Origin: JALOLG01 sp963776935
Lineage (GTDB): Bacteria; Actinomycetota; Acidimicrobiia; Acidimicrobiales; Ilumatobacteraceae
NCBI GenBank assembly: GCA_963776935.1
Contig: CAVZOP010000002.1
Coordinates: 434,001 to 498,000 of the forward strand
Direction of reading: 5' to 3'
Length of the DNA stretch: 64,000 nucleotides
Part shown: in pieces, positions 17,967 to 26,443 of the stretch
Layout of the letters: each line of letters opens with the position of its first letter
Numbering within the stretch: position 1 is the stretch's first letter
The notes under the pieces: model-generated
The model's database searches: none
What the model was told of the DNA's origin: nothing
Seen by the model: the letters and a program-made list of their open reading frames with translations, nothing else
Program-made: the position numbers and the translations under genes

Positions 17967-19589
17967 TCAACCATGAGCAGTTTCCGTAGCCGTCGACACA
18001 GCCTGCGTCTGAGGGAGCCGGCCCGTCACGAGGAGGGCTCCCACCGCGAACAGTGCCAGCAGTCCGAACGACACTTGGAGGGCGCGCACGCGTGCCTCCG
18101 TGTTCTCTTCCATGATCGCGTCAGCCGTGGCCTGGGGTACCTGCGCTTCCTCGAGCGCGGCCTCGAGATCGGCGTCGGACATGAACGGGACGCCCGCAGC
18201 GAGTTGCACCGGAGCACTCTCGATCACGGACGCGGGCACGTCAGTGTTGTCTTCGAGGCCGCTCAGGATGCTGGCCGTGAGCGCGGAGATGAGCACGGCG
18301 CCCGCCAGCGCGGTGGCGATCGACGAGCCGAGGTTGGTGGCCGTGTTCTGTAGCCCGCCGACCTCACCACTGCGTTCGTCGGCGACCGCGCCAACCGTGA
18401 CGGCTCCCAGCTGGGAGGCCAGCGCCCCGGCGCCGAACCCGGCGAGCATGAGCGGCCAGGTGACGATCTCGGGCCCGGTGCCGACGTCGAGCAGGGCGAC
18501 CAACAGCACCAGACCCAGGGCGAAGGAGACGAAGCCCACGCGGGCCACACGACGCGGCGAGGCGTTGGGAAGGAGCTTGGGGATACCGGCGGCGGCGAGG
18601 AGGAGCATGATCGACATCGGCATCAGCCGCACGCCCGTGGCGATGGCCGTCAGGCCCAGCGCGACCGTCAGATACAACGACATCAGGAAGAACAGACCGA
18701 GCAGCAGGAGGAACTGGAAGAAGAAGGCCAGCAGGCCGGCGCGGAGGTGCACGACCTTGAGTAGGGCGGGGTCGACGAGTGGCTCTCGGCCGTGGCTGAT
18801 CATGCGTTGCTCCCAGCCGAAGAAGGTCCACAGCGCCACCCCGCCACCGAGCATCAGCCAGAACGCCGGCGACAGACCGAGCCATTCCGGGGCCCCGGGC
18901 TTGGGGCTGATGAATCCCCACGTGCCCGACCGCAACAGGCCGTACACGATCAAGCCGAGACCCATCGCCGACAGCACGGTGCCGACGACGTCGAGTGTCA
19001 CGCCCTCTTCCGCCGGGGTGTCGGCGATGCGCTTCGTGAAGGCGAGGATGCCGATGATGGCGATGACTTCGCCGACGAACACCCAGCGCCACGAGAAGTA
19101 GGTCGTGGCCACGCCACCGATGAGGGGGCCAGCAGCCACGGCGACGGCCATCGCCGCCGACAGCAGCCCGTAGGCGCGCGGCCGGTCTTCGCGAGCGAAG
19201 TTCGATGCCACCAGCGCCACGATCGCCGGAAGGATCAGCACCGCGCCGAGACCTTCGAGCAGCGACCAGCCGAACAACAGCATCGGCAGACTCTGCGACA
19301 ACGCGGTGGTGAGCGAACCGGCCGCGTAGATGAAGCAGCCGATGACGAAGGCGCGCTTGCGTCCGATCATCGCGCCGACCTTGCCGCCGGTGATCATCAA
19401 CGACGCCATCACCAGCGTGTACATCGTGATCGCCGTCTGGATGCCCGTCACGTCGGTGCCGACGTCCTCGGCGACCACCGGTATCGACACGTTCATCACG
19501 GAGCTGTCGAGGGCCATCACGAACTGGCCGGCAGCGAGTGCGGCGAGGACGATGCTGGCTGAAGAGCGACGTTCAGCTGCGGCGGTCAT
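17967..19589 (-). CDS. MFS drug/proton antiporter, DHA2 family (14 helices)
   Basis: A 540-residue exporter when started at ATG 19589 (MTAAAERRSSASIVLAALAA). Motif A appears as GGKVGAMIGRKRAFVIGCF, and the first helix carries QFVMALDSSVMNVSIPVVA, the DHA2 motif D1. Fourteen hydrophobic segments are seen. Likely proton-driven efflux of hydrophobic or cationic compounds. The start codon lies inside the right tRNA-Val att-like repeat, so a longer upstream start would read tRNA-derived sequence (FRVGDTVLDP). Intact, unlike most genes of the inner island. Confidence 0.9.
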   Translation of the reverse strand: MTAAAERRSSASIVLAALAAGQFVMALDSSVMNVSIPVVAEDVGTDVTGIQTAITMYTLVMASLMITGGKVGAMIGRKRAFVIGCFIYAAGSLTTALSQSLPMLLFGWSLLEGLGAVLILPAIVALVASNFAREDRPRAYGLLSAAMAVAVAAGPLIGGVATTYFSWRWVFVGEVIAIIGILAFTKRIADTPAEEGVTLDVVGTVLSAMGLGLIVYGLLRSGTWGFISPKPGAPEWLGLSPAFWLMLGGGVALWTFFGWEQRMISHGREPLVDPALLKVVHLRAGLLAFFFQFLLLLGLFFLMSLYLTVALGLTAIATGVRLMPMSIMLLLAAAGIPKLLPNASPRRVARVGFVSFALGLVLLVALLDVGTGPEIVTWPLMLAGFGAGALASQLGAVTVGAVADERSGEVGGLQNTATNLGSSIATALAGAVLISALTASILSGLEDNTDVPASVIESAPVQLAAGVPFMSDADLEAALEEAQVPQATADAIMEENTEARVRALQVSFGLLALFAVGALLVTGRLPQTQAVSTATETAHG

Positions 19590-19614
19590 GGGATCGAGGA
19601 CCGTATCGCCCACC
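19584..19614 (+). repeat. att-like direct repeat, right copy (tRNA-Val 3' end)
   Basis: 30 of 31 bases equal 6778-6808; the only difference is A for C in the T stem. Sequence 5' of it is MFS coding DNA, not tRNA, so this is a tRNA fragment only. It covers the MFS start codon (complement of 19587-19589). Confidence 0.8.
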
Positions 19615-19632
19615 CGGAAACGCACGCAATCG

Positions 19633-20901
19633 TCACCGGTCCAGGTTCGGCGGCGTCACGTCTGGCGGCAGCGGTGCGAAGCCGGGTTGGTGTTGGGCGA
19701 GCGCCGCACCGGTGAGCCACCAGCCGCGGTACACGAGCGCCGCGACCAGATCCGGTTCGAGCCGGTCGAACACGGTCGGCACGAACGACAGGTCCTGCTC
19801 GACACCGTCCTTGGTGAAGGTCCGGTGTTCCGGGAACCTGGCGACGAACGCGTCGAACTCTGGTGTGGTCTCACGTTCCGGAGTGGCGATCGTGGAGGCC
19901 AGCCCGAACAGCACGCCGCGGCGCGCCTCGGTCGAAGGTTGTCCACCCGCAGGGGTCCGCCCCCAGGCCTCGAAGCGGTCGACCATCCATCGGGTCCGCA
20001 ACGACGTGCTCTGCCGGTACAGGAGCGCATTCGCTCGCGCCAGATCGCGGACCAGCGGCACCTTGCCGTAACCACCGGTCACGAAGACTCCGCCGGCGTT
20101 CAGCGAGATCGTGAACACGTCGTGATAGCGGTGGCTGTCGAGCGCCTCCAGCCCGGTGTTGTCGTACGTGCCGCCGTCGAGCAGATGGGGGACTCCTCGG
20201 CCGGCGCACGGAAACTCGATCTTGTCGAGCTTCATCGCTGCGAATGCCCCCGGTACTGCCGCCGACGCGGCAACCGCCTGCGCAACCCGCAATCCCGAGC
20301 CGGCCGTCGGCGCCAGACCGACGACATAGTCGCCGACCACGTCGCGTTCGAACCCGAACCTCGCCCCGGTCGTGAGGTTGGCAGCGTTGAAGATCCACCG
20401 GCAGCCCGGATCAAGATGCTCGAGCTCGACGTCGTCGAACAACCATTCGTCGAACGCCCACGCCAGGACATCGGTGCGGTTCCGTTTGCCGGTCGCGCGC
20501 CAGACGTTGCGGACCAGCTTCGACTTCAGCGAGCCCGCGCTCACCCGCTTGGCGAGTGGCTCGGTCACCAACTCGTCGAACGCTGCAGCGCTGAAGCCGC
20601 GGTCGCGGAGCTTCGAGTAGCGGGTCGCCAGCATCCCGTTGGCGACCGACCCGCCTGACACGGACGACACGAATCGCAGATCAGCGAGCAGACCGGCGTC
20701 GGCGAGGAACCGCGCGACACCCAACCCGGCGAACGTGGCCCGGAACCCGCCACCCGACAACGTCACGCCGACCCGGACCCGGTCCGTCGGCGGGGGCTCG
20801 GCGGGGCGCAGCGCATCACCGCACGGTGTGATCAGGCTCGACAACGACGCCCCGAGCGCCGGTGACTCGAGCGGCGACTCGGTTGCGACATCGCCAGGCA
20901 T
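19633..20901 (-). CDS. patatin-like phospholipase
   Basis: 422-residue lipid acyl hydrolase with a Ser-Asp dyad. Oxyanion loop TLSGGGFRATF (about residues 47-57), nucleophile Ser82 in FVSSVSGGSVANG, and Asp242 in LLDGGTYDNTG are all present. The VSGGS form is closer to the cPLA2/bacterial patatin branch. No signal peptide, so it would act on the inner face of the membrane. The ATG at 20901 shares one base with the TGA of the CHAT gene, so the two are translationally coupled. Together with the CHAT and caspase genes, a lipase effector freed by proteolysis is a reasonable inference. Long in-frame extensions upstream of 20901 are antisense-like and rejected. Confidence 0.85.
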   Translation of the reverse strand: MPGDVATESPLESPALGASLSSLITPCGDALRPAEPPPTDRVRVGVTLSGGGFRATFAGLGVARFLADAGLLADLRFVSSVSGGSVANGMLATRYSKLRDRGFSAAAFDELVTEPLAKRVSAGSLKSKLVRNVWRATGKRNRTDVLAWAFDEWLFDDVELEHLDPGCRWIFNAANLTTGARFGFERDVVGDYVVGLAPTAGSGLRVAQAVAASAAVPGAFAAMKLDKIEFPCAGRGVPHLLDGGTYDNTGLEALDSHRYHDVFTISLNAGGVFVTGGYGKVPLVRDLARANALLYRQSTSLRTRWMVDRFEAWGRTPAGGQPSTEARRGVLFGLASTIATPERETTPEFDAFVARFPEHRTFTKDGVEQDLSFVPTVFDRLEPDLVAALVYRGWWLTGAALAQHQPGFAPLPPDVTPPNLDR

Positions 20902-23177
20902 CAGGGCGTCACCATGAATGTCTCGAACACCTGGTTGAGCACCTCGAGATCGGCGTCGGACACCATCTGCACCACGACGATGGCGGTGTACGAGTTGTCG
21001 GCTGGCACGGCGGCAACCGTGACGTACGTCGTGGTCGTGTCGGAACAGTCCGTGAACGTCTGGTAGCGGCCCGTGTAGACCTCGTCGCTGTAGTCCTCGA
21101 TACCGGCATCGGTGCACTCGCCTTCGACCGGGGCGAACTCGGCGAGGGTCTCGTCGAGCGATTCCTGCGGTCCGATGGCGGTGAACATCAATCCCGGCGT
21201 CAGGTAGCTCACGTCGTAGTCGGCGATCGACGGCGACGCCACGATCCGCGGCGCCTCCGTGCCGTCGTCGAGCGTGGTCGGCGCGGTGTCGATGTCGTCC
21301 CACTCGATCGGGGCGTCGACGGTGAGCACGCCCGTGTCGTCGGTGAGCTCCTCATAGCCGGTGATCGCCGGTGCGTCGGATGTCGCGTCGACGGGGTCGT
21401 CGGCGAACTCGGCCTCGAGCTCGTCGGCGAGGAGCGGTGGTGTCCCGTCCAAGCCCCGGATTGCGCGCAGCATCGCGTAGACCTCGTCGTACAACCCTTC
21501 GCCGCTGTCGGCGAACGCTTGATGGTCGGTTGGAGTATCCGTCCCGTCCTCGACGCTGAACACGAGCACGCTCGCGTCGACGAGGCGGTCACCGATGGCG
21601 GTGTAGATCGGGTCGTCCTCGAGACCATCGGCCTCCAGCTGCCTGAGCGCCTCGTCGCATTGACCCATTCCCTCGTCGAAGAACTCAGGCGCGGAGGAAT
21701 CGAAGTACGGCTCACCGAACAGGTCACTCTCGATGCAGTCCTGGATGAACAGGAACGCGTCGCGACCGATCGTGGTCGGGGTCGGGGTCGCGACGGCCAC
21801 CGTCGCATCGACGAGGTTGGCGACGGGCACGGTCGCCGTTGTTTCATCGTCGTCGCCACCCGACGACAGTGCCACCACGGCGACGACCGCCGCGACGACG
21901 AGGGCGACAGCTGCGCCGGCGCCGATCAGCCAGCGGCGCCGGTTCGGTCGGGAGCCCGCCGGGCTCGGCGGAACATCGACAGGAGCGGGCGGTGCACCCG
22001 CCGGTGGCGTCGGTGGGGCGGCGGCGGCGGATGGTGCGGTGGGCGGCGGGGCGGGCGGGGCGTCGGCCTCGGACGCCGCGTCCGGCTGTTGCGCGAAATT
22101 GAACAGATCGGCGTCGCCGGGACGCAGGAAGAGCACAGGAGTCGCGAACTCGATCTGGTTGATGTCCATCATCGCCTTGCGCGCTTCGGCGACGGCGGCA
22201 TCGACCGGATAGCGACGGTCGATGAGGCAGTAGTAGAGCTCCTCGGCAAACGTCTTCGCTGCCGCGTCGGTGATCTCGAACTGCATCGCGATCACGGCGC
22301 TGTTGCCCTGCTGGACGAGGAGCGTGGCAATGCCGGCGAACGGATCGTCGAGCTTGGTCCGCGCTCCGTCGCAGGAGTTGAAGACGACGAGCTGCAGGGA
22401 TTTCTGACCGCCGATCAACTGCGCGATCGCGTTCGCCGGCACCTCCTTCTGCTGTCCGTTCTCGTCGCTCAGCAGCAGGATCGCCTCGCCGTCGGCAGTG
22501 AACGCGCCGTGTCCGACGAAGTGCAGGATGTGGTACGGATCGAGCAGCTTTCGCTGGAGCGTCCTGTAGGTGCAGTCCTCGAGCCACTCGAGGTCGATCT
22601 GGTCCTTGCACTTGGCGATCGCTTCTTCGACACGGAGCTTCTCGCCGCTGACGTCGAGATCCTTCTTGGGGTTGGCGATGACGCCCAGCATGCGGATCTT
22701 CCCCGTCACGTGGTGGGGCCGTGCGGGTTCGCGGGTCTCGAGCTCGCGGACGATGGTCGAATCACGCTGGCTGGCGAGGTCCCTGCCGTTGCGACGGAGG
22801 AACTCCCACGGGATGCGGAGCAGTTCGGGCTCGTTCGTCATGTTGAGCCGGACACGGACGGCGCCGCGGCTGCGGGCCTGGTTGAACATCTCCTCGACGT
22901 CACCGGTGAGCAGCGCGTCCGCCAGGGTGGTCCCGAACTCCTGGGCAGTGACGCTGTGCTCGGTCACCGGAGTGACCTTGCGGGTCGTCGGCTCCTTCAG
23001 GGCCGAGCGGGTCTCGCTGAGGTTGCGGATCGCGTCCTGCAACGCATCGTCGGACATCGGGATCGTGAACGTCGATGTCGTGGTCGGGCCGTCGTCGATC
23101 GCAGCCGTGACCTCGTACTCGCGGTCGCTGCGTTGTTTGAACGACAGGCGCAAGTTGGTGTAGTCGACCGCCGCCAT
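20901..23177 (-). CDS. membrane-anchored CHAT-domain protease
   Basis: 758 residues from ATG 23177 (MAAVDYTNLRLSFKQ). After an N-terminal alpha/beta region comes a CHAT (caspase-clan CD) domain at about 110-355: EPELLRIPWEFLRRNG, His223 in HILHFVGHGAF, and Cys269 in LVVFNSCDGAR form the dyad. A proline/alanine-rich linker (about 370-410) leads to one membrane helix (LIGAGAAVALVVAAVVAVVA, 416-437). The C-terminal 320 residues, outside the membrane, carry paired cysteines (CIESDLF, GECTDAG, FTDCSD) and a PsbP/Mog1-like-looking end. So an external sensor domain is joined to a cytoplasmic protease. An alternative GTG start at 23252 adds 25 residues. Confidence 0.8.
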   Translation of the reverse strand: MAAVDYTNLRLSFKQRSDREYEVTAAIDDGPTTTSTFTIPMSDDALQDAIRNLSETRSALKEPTTRKVTPVTEHSVTAQEFGTTLADALLTGDVEEMFNQARSRGAVRVRLNMTNEPELLRIPWEFLRRNGRDLASQRDSTIVRELETREPARPHHVTGKIRMLGVIANPKKDLDVSGEKLRVEEAIAKCKDQIDLEWLEDCTYRTLQRKLLDPYHILHFVGHGAFTADGEAILLLSDENGQQKEVPANAIAQLIGGQKSLQLVVFNSCDGARTKLDDPFAGIATLLVQQGNSAVIAMQFEITDAAAKTFAEELYYCLIDRRYPVDAAVAEARKAMMDINQIEFATPVLFLRPGDADLFNFAQQPDAASEADAPPAPPPTAPSAAAAPPTPPAGAPPAPVDVPPSPAGSRPNRRRWLIGAGAAVALVVAAVVAVVALSSGGDDDETTATVPVANLVDATVAVATPTPTTIGRDAFLFIQDCIESDLFGEPYFDSSAPEFFDEGMGQCDEALRQLEADGLEDDPIYTAIGDRLVDASVLVFSVEDGTDTPTDHQAFADSGEGLYDEVYAMLRAIRGLDGTPPLLADELEAEFADDPVDATSDAPAITGYEELTDDTGVLTVDAPIEWDDIDTAPTTLDDGTEAPRIVASPSIADYDVSYLTPGLMFTAIGPQESLDETLAEFAPVEGECTDAGIEDYSDEVYTGRYQTFTDCSDTTTTYVTVAAVPADNSYTAIVVVQMVSDADLEVLNQVFETFMVTP

Positions 23178-23259
23178 TGGCCACGGACTGTAGTCGTTGG
23201 TGTGAGTCAGCTCGCACGTCCGGCGCGACTCCGACCACGATCTGCGCGACACTCACGCC
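23178..23259. promoter_or_regulatory. divergent promoter region between CHAT and caspase operons
   Basis: 82 bases between the divergent starts (complement 23177 and 23260). It must hold the promoters of both operons unless the longer CHAT start at 23252 is used, in which case only seven bases separate the genes. I see no convincing -35/-10 pair or palindrome. Confidence 0.4.
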
Positions 23260-25314
23260 GTGGACCGGGGGACTGTGTACTGCTTGCTCGTCGGCATCGA
23301 TGCCTACGGACCGCCGGTGAACCTCCCGCTCCAGGGCTGCCGTAACGACATGCGGCACCTCGAGAACTACTTGCGTGGCCGACTGGGCGACGCGGCGCAG
23401 ATCGTCACCCTCACTGACGACCAGGCGACGAGGGATGGCGTGGTCGCCGGCTTCCGGTCGCACCTCGCCCGAGCCGGCAGCGGTGACATCGCCGTGTTCG
23501 CCTACTCCGGCCATGGAAGCCAGGAACTGCAACCCGGCGAGTTCGCCTTCGGCGATGCGTCCGGCAAGCTCCAGAACCTGCTGCTGTTCGACGCCGGGCA
23601 CGACACCGGGGGTGAGTTCGTCTGGCCGCTCGCCGACAAGGAACTGGGCCTGCTCCTCGACGAGGTCGCGGAACGCGGGCCGCATGTCGTCGCCGTGCTC
23701 GATTGCTGTCACTCCGGGGACGGAACACGTGACGCGTTCGTGACCGCCCGCCAATGGATCCCGTCGACCACCCGTGATGCCGATCCTGGTGTGCAGTCGG
23801 CGATCGAGCGGCTGAAGGGTCCACGGCCGCTGGACGGTTTCCTCGACGGAACGTTGCAGCACTTCCAATCGGGGTCGTCGACCGGCCATGTCGCGCTCAC
23901 CGCCTGCCAGTCCTCGGAATTGGCGAAGGAGCTCATGATCGGCGACGAACACCGGGGTGCGTTCACGGCGACGATGATCGAGGTCCTCGAGACGGTCGGC
24001 GACAGGGCCGACTACCGATCGGTGATCTCTGCGGTGCGGTCGCGTCTGGAACGCACGGTGGAACGTCAACGACCCGGCGTGTATCCGCTCGACGCAGGCG
24101 GCCTCGGGGATCGTCGGTTCCTCGAGGGGACCATCGAACCCGCTCCACCGTCGTTCTTGATGACGAAGTCCGAGTCGGGCTGGTCGGTCGACGCCGGGGC
24201 GGTGCACGGGCTGCGCGCTCCCGCGGACGGCGAGGAGTTCCGGTTCGCGTGCCTCCTGCCGGACGGCACGCCGTGCGGGCAGGTTCGTGTGGTCGCGGTG
24301 GAGTCCGGACAGTCGACGGTGGAGCCGATGGGTTGGGAGCCGGCCGACATCGCCTACCGCGCCGTGATCTCATGGGTGCCGCTTCCGGCGGCGACGGTCA
24401 CGTTCGACGACGTCCAGGGCGACGCCGCACTCGCCGCCTACGACCAGGTGCGGCACGTGCTGGCGTCGAGCGGTCCGTCTGGCGCGCCCTCGCCGTATGT
24501 GCGCGAACGGGGCACGGGCACGTCTCCTGGCGGGCTCACACTGCGCGTGCGGTTCGAGGACGACACGCCCGGAGCGCCGTGCCTTCGCGTGCTGCGCGCC
24601 GACGGCTCACCCGCCATCCCCACCGCGGCATCGACGGTTGCATGTACCGACCCCGTCCGCGCCGCGCCGATGATCGTGCAGCAGTTGGAGCACCTGGCCC
24701 GGTGGGAGCAGCTGCGTGAGCTCGGCAGCCATCGCTCGGCCCTGGCCGACTCGGTGCAGCTGAGGATCTATCCGGCCGAGCCCGGTGAGATGGCGCTGCC
24801 ATCCGGTCGTGAGCCGTATGCGCTCGCCGGCGAGTACACCGTCCCCTACGGGGCCGACGGCGAAGCGCCCAACGTCTTCATGCACCTCGAGAACACCTCG
24901 GACCGTGATCTCCACGTTGCGTTGCTCGATCTGACCGACCGCTTGGAGTGCGATGTCCTTTACCAGAGCCAGAAGATCGCAGCGGGCGTCGAAGACAACG
25001 CGAACGCCACGGGTGGTCCCATGAAGCTGTCACTGTCGAGTGGGGTCGATCCGGTTCCTGGCGCGCGTACGCAGGACTGGCTGAAGATCGTCGTGAGCGA
25101 GAACCCGTTCGAAGCCAGCGCCTTCGAGCTGGCGGCCGTCGGCGAGCAGTCGAGATCGACCGGTTCTCCGCCGAGCAATATGCTCGAGCTGATCGCCGCT
25201 CGTACCGTCACCCGAGGGGTGACGCCCGTCGACCCAACACAGTTCGAGCCGGCCGGAGCCGACTGGTGCGCCACGACGATCGCCTTGGTCGTCGAGGTGC
25301 CGCCCGCGGTGTAG
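23260..25314 (+). CDS. caspase-like (peptidase C14) protease
   Basis: 684 residues from GTG 23260. Residues 1-290 form a caspase/metacaspase fold: YCLLVGIDAYGPPVNLPLQG with CRNDMRHLENYL, catalytic His85 in FAYSGHGSQEL, and Cys150 in AVLDCCHSGDG. The acidic pocket expected of metacaspases suggests cleavage after basic residues, but this is family knowledge only. The remaining 390 residues hold beta-rich domains with no named family, possibly substrate- or ligand-binding. No signal peptide. It leads an operon with the VanY/peptidoglycan-binding and metallo-beta-lactamase-fold genes and is divergent from the CHAT protease. Confidence 0.85.
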   Translation: MDRGTVYCLLVGIDAYGPPVNLPLQGCRNDMRHLENYLRGRLGDAAQIVTLTDDQATRDGVVAGFRSHLARAGSGDIAVFAYSGHGSQELQPGEFAFGDASGKLQNLLLFDAGHDTGGEFVWPLADKELGLLLDEVAERGPHVVAVLDCCHSGDGTRDAFVTARQWIPSTTRDADPGVQSAIERLKGPRPLDGFLDGTLQHFQSGSSTGHVALTACQSSELAKELMIGDEHRGAFTATMIEVLETVGDRADYRSVISAVRSRLERTVERQRPGVYPLDAGGLGDRRFLEGTIEPAPPSFLMTKSESGWSVDAGAVHGLRAPADGEEFRFACLLPDGTPCGQVRVVAVESGQSTVEPMGWEPADIAYRAVISWVPLPAATVTFDDVQGDAALAAYDQVRHVLASSGPSGAPSPYVRERGTGTSPGGLTLRVRFEDDTPGAPCLRVLRADGSPAIPTAASTVACTDPVRAAPMIVQQLEHLARWEQLRELGSHRSALADSVQLRIYPAEPGEMALPSGREPYALAGEYTVPYGADGEAPNVFMHLENTSDRDLHVALLDLTDRLECDVLYQSQKIAAGVEDNANATGGPMKLSLSSGVDPVPGARTQDWLKIVVSENPFEASAFELAAVGEQSRSTGSPPSNMLELIAARTVTRGVTPVDPTQFEPAGADWCATTIALVVEVPPAV

Positions 25315-25342
25315 CGGCCTCATCCGAGAGGGAAACGCCAAG

Positions 25343-26443
25343 ATGGTCATGTATCCGACGTATTCACGGCCGGTCGACTTCGAGGTCATCGCCCGCACGC
25401 GGAACTTCAAGGACATGCATCCGACCGTGCGCGAACGGCTCCAAGCGCTCATGGAGGACTCGGGTGGCAAGGTGGGCTGGGGCCAGGGCGTGCGGACCCC
25501 GCAACAGCAGCTGCAACTGTTCCTGGAACGTCACTCCCTGGATCCCCAGGGCACGATCATCTGGAACGGTGAGAAGTACTCCAGGCACTCGGGGGCGCCC
25601 GCCGCGCCGCCCGGCCGGTCGATGCACGAGGTCGGTTTGGCCGCCGACCTGGTCGGTGATTTCACGTGGCTGGGGAAGAACGTCGGCCGGTTCGGGCTGA
25701 TGACGTTTGCCGAGGTCAACAACGAGCCGTGGCACGTCCAACCGGTGGAGTTGCCGAAGGGGCGCAAGCAGTACGAGCAACAGGGCTCGAAGTGGGGCGC
25801 GTATCCGACGTACGACACGGGACCGGTGACGTCGACCGCCGGCGGCGGCCGAGCTCAGCCCGCCACCACGGCGACCGGATCCGGTGCGGCGGACGACGCC
25901 GCCTCGCCGGCCCTCACCCCGGCGCTGGTCGCCCGACCCGGAGACACCGGCCCGGCGGCCCGGGTACTGATGGAAGCGCTCGTCGCGCGGGGCCTCCGTC
26001 CGGATGCACCGGCCAGCCGCGATGGCGAGTACGGACCGGACGACCGTGAGCTGGTGCTCCAGTTCCAGCGTGACAACAGCCTGACGGTCGACGGCGAGGT
26101 CGGTCCGCAGACATGGTCGAAGCTGCTCGCTTCGGTGCAACCCGGCGATGCCGGACCGATGGTGAAGGTGCTCCAGACCGCGCTCATCGTGCGCAGCCTG
26201 ATACGCGACACCGCGGCCAACCTCGACGGCGCCTACGGTCCGGCGACCCAGCAGCGCGTCCGTGACTTCCAACAGGTGAGCGGCATCGATCCGATCGCAG
26301 TCGTCGGCGCCGAAACGTGGACCGCACTCCTCGGCGTCAAGAAGAAGGTGAACGTCGGCACCCGCATGGGACCGGGAGAAGAGGACATCGACCTCGACGA
26401 CCTCGACTTCATCGAGGCGCTCGACGGGCTCCCGGCAGAGTGA
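25343..26443 (+). CDS. VanY-type peptidase domain with two peptidoglycan-binding domains
   Basis: 366 residues. The N-terminal 135 form a D-Ala-D-Ala carboxypeptidase (VanY/peptidase M15) domain with zinc ligands His95 and Asp102 in SMHEVGLAADLVGD and His131 in NNEPWHVQP. After a low-complexity linker, two PG_binding_1 repeats follow (ARPGDTGPAARVLMEALVAR, VDGEVGPQTWSKLL; VQPGDAGPMVKVLQTALIVR, LDGAYGPATQQRVRDFQ). No signal peptide or membrane helix is seen, so export is unexplained. It sits 28 bases after the caspase gene and overlaps the next start by four bases. It could cut or sense wall fragments, or be a toxin-like effector released on lysis. Confidence 0.8.
   Translation: MVMYPTYSRPVDFEVIARTRNFKDMHPTVRERLQALMEDSGGKVGWGQGVRTPQQQLQLFLERHSLDPQGTIIWNGEKYSRHSGAPAAPPGRSMHEVGLAADLVGDFTWLGKNVGRFGLMTFAEVNNEPWHVQPVELPKGRKQYEQQGSKWGAYPTYDTGPVTSTAGGGRAQPATTATGSGAADDAASPALTPALVARPGDTGPAARVLMEALVARGLRPDAPASRDGEYGPDDRELVLQFQRDNSLTVDGEVGPQTWSKLLASVQPGDAGPMVKVLQTALIVRSLIRDTAANLDGAYGPATQQRVRDFQQVSGIDPIAVVGAETWTALLGVKKKVNVGTRMGPGEEDIDLDDLDFIEALDGLPAE

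Noticed and set aside
20902..21303. N-terminal extension of the patatin frame
   Set aside because: It runs inside the CHAT gene's 3' part with Arg/His-rich sequence; the coupled ATG at 20901 fits family length.
20862..23345. Very long rightward open frame (827 codons) opposite the CHAT gene
   Set aside because: It is antisense to a gene with clear catalytic motifs, has the Arg/Val/Gly-rich bias of a GC-rich shadow frame and no domain.
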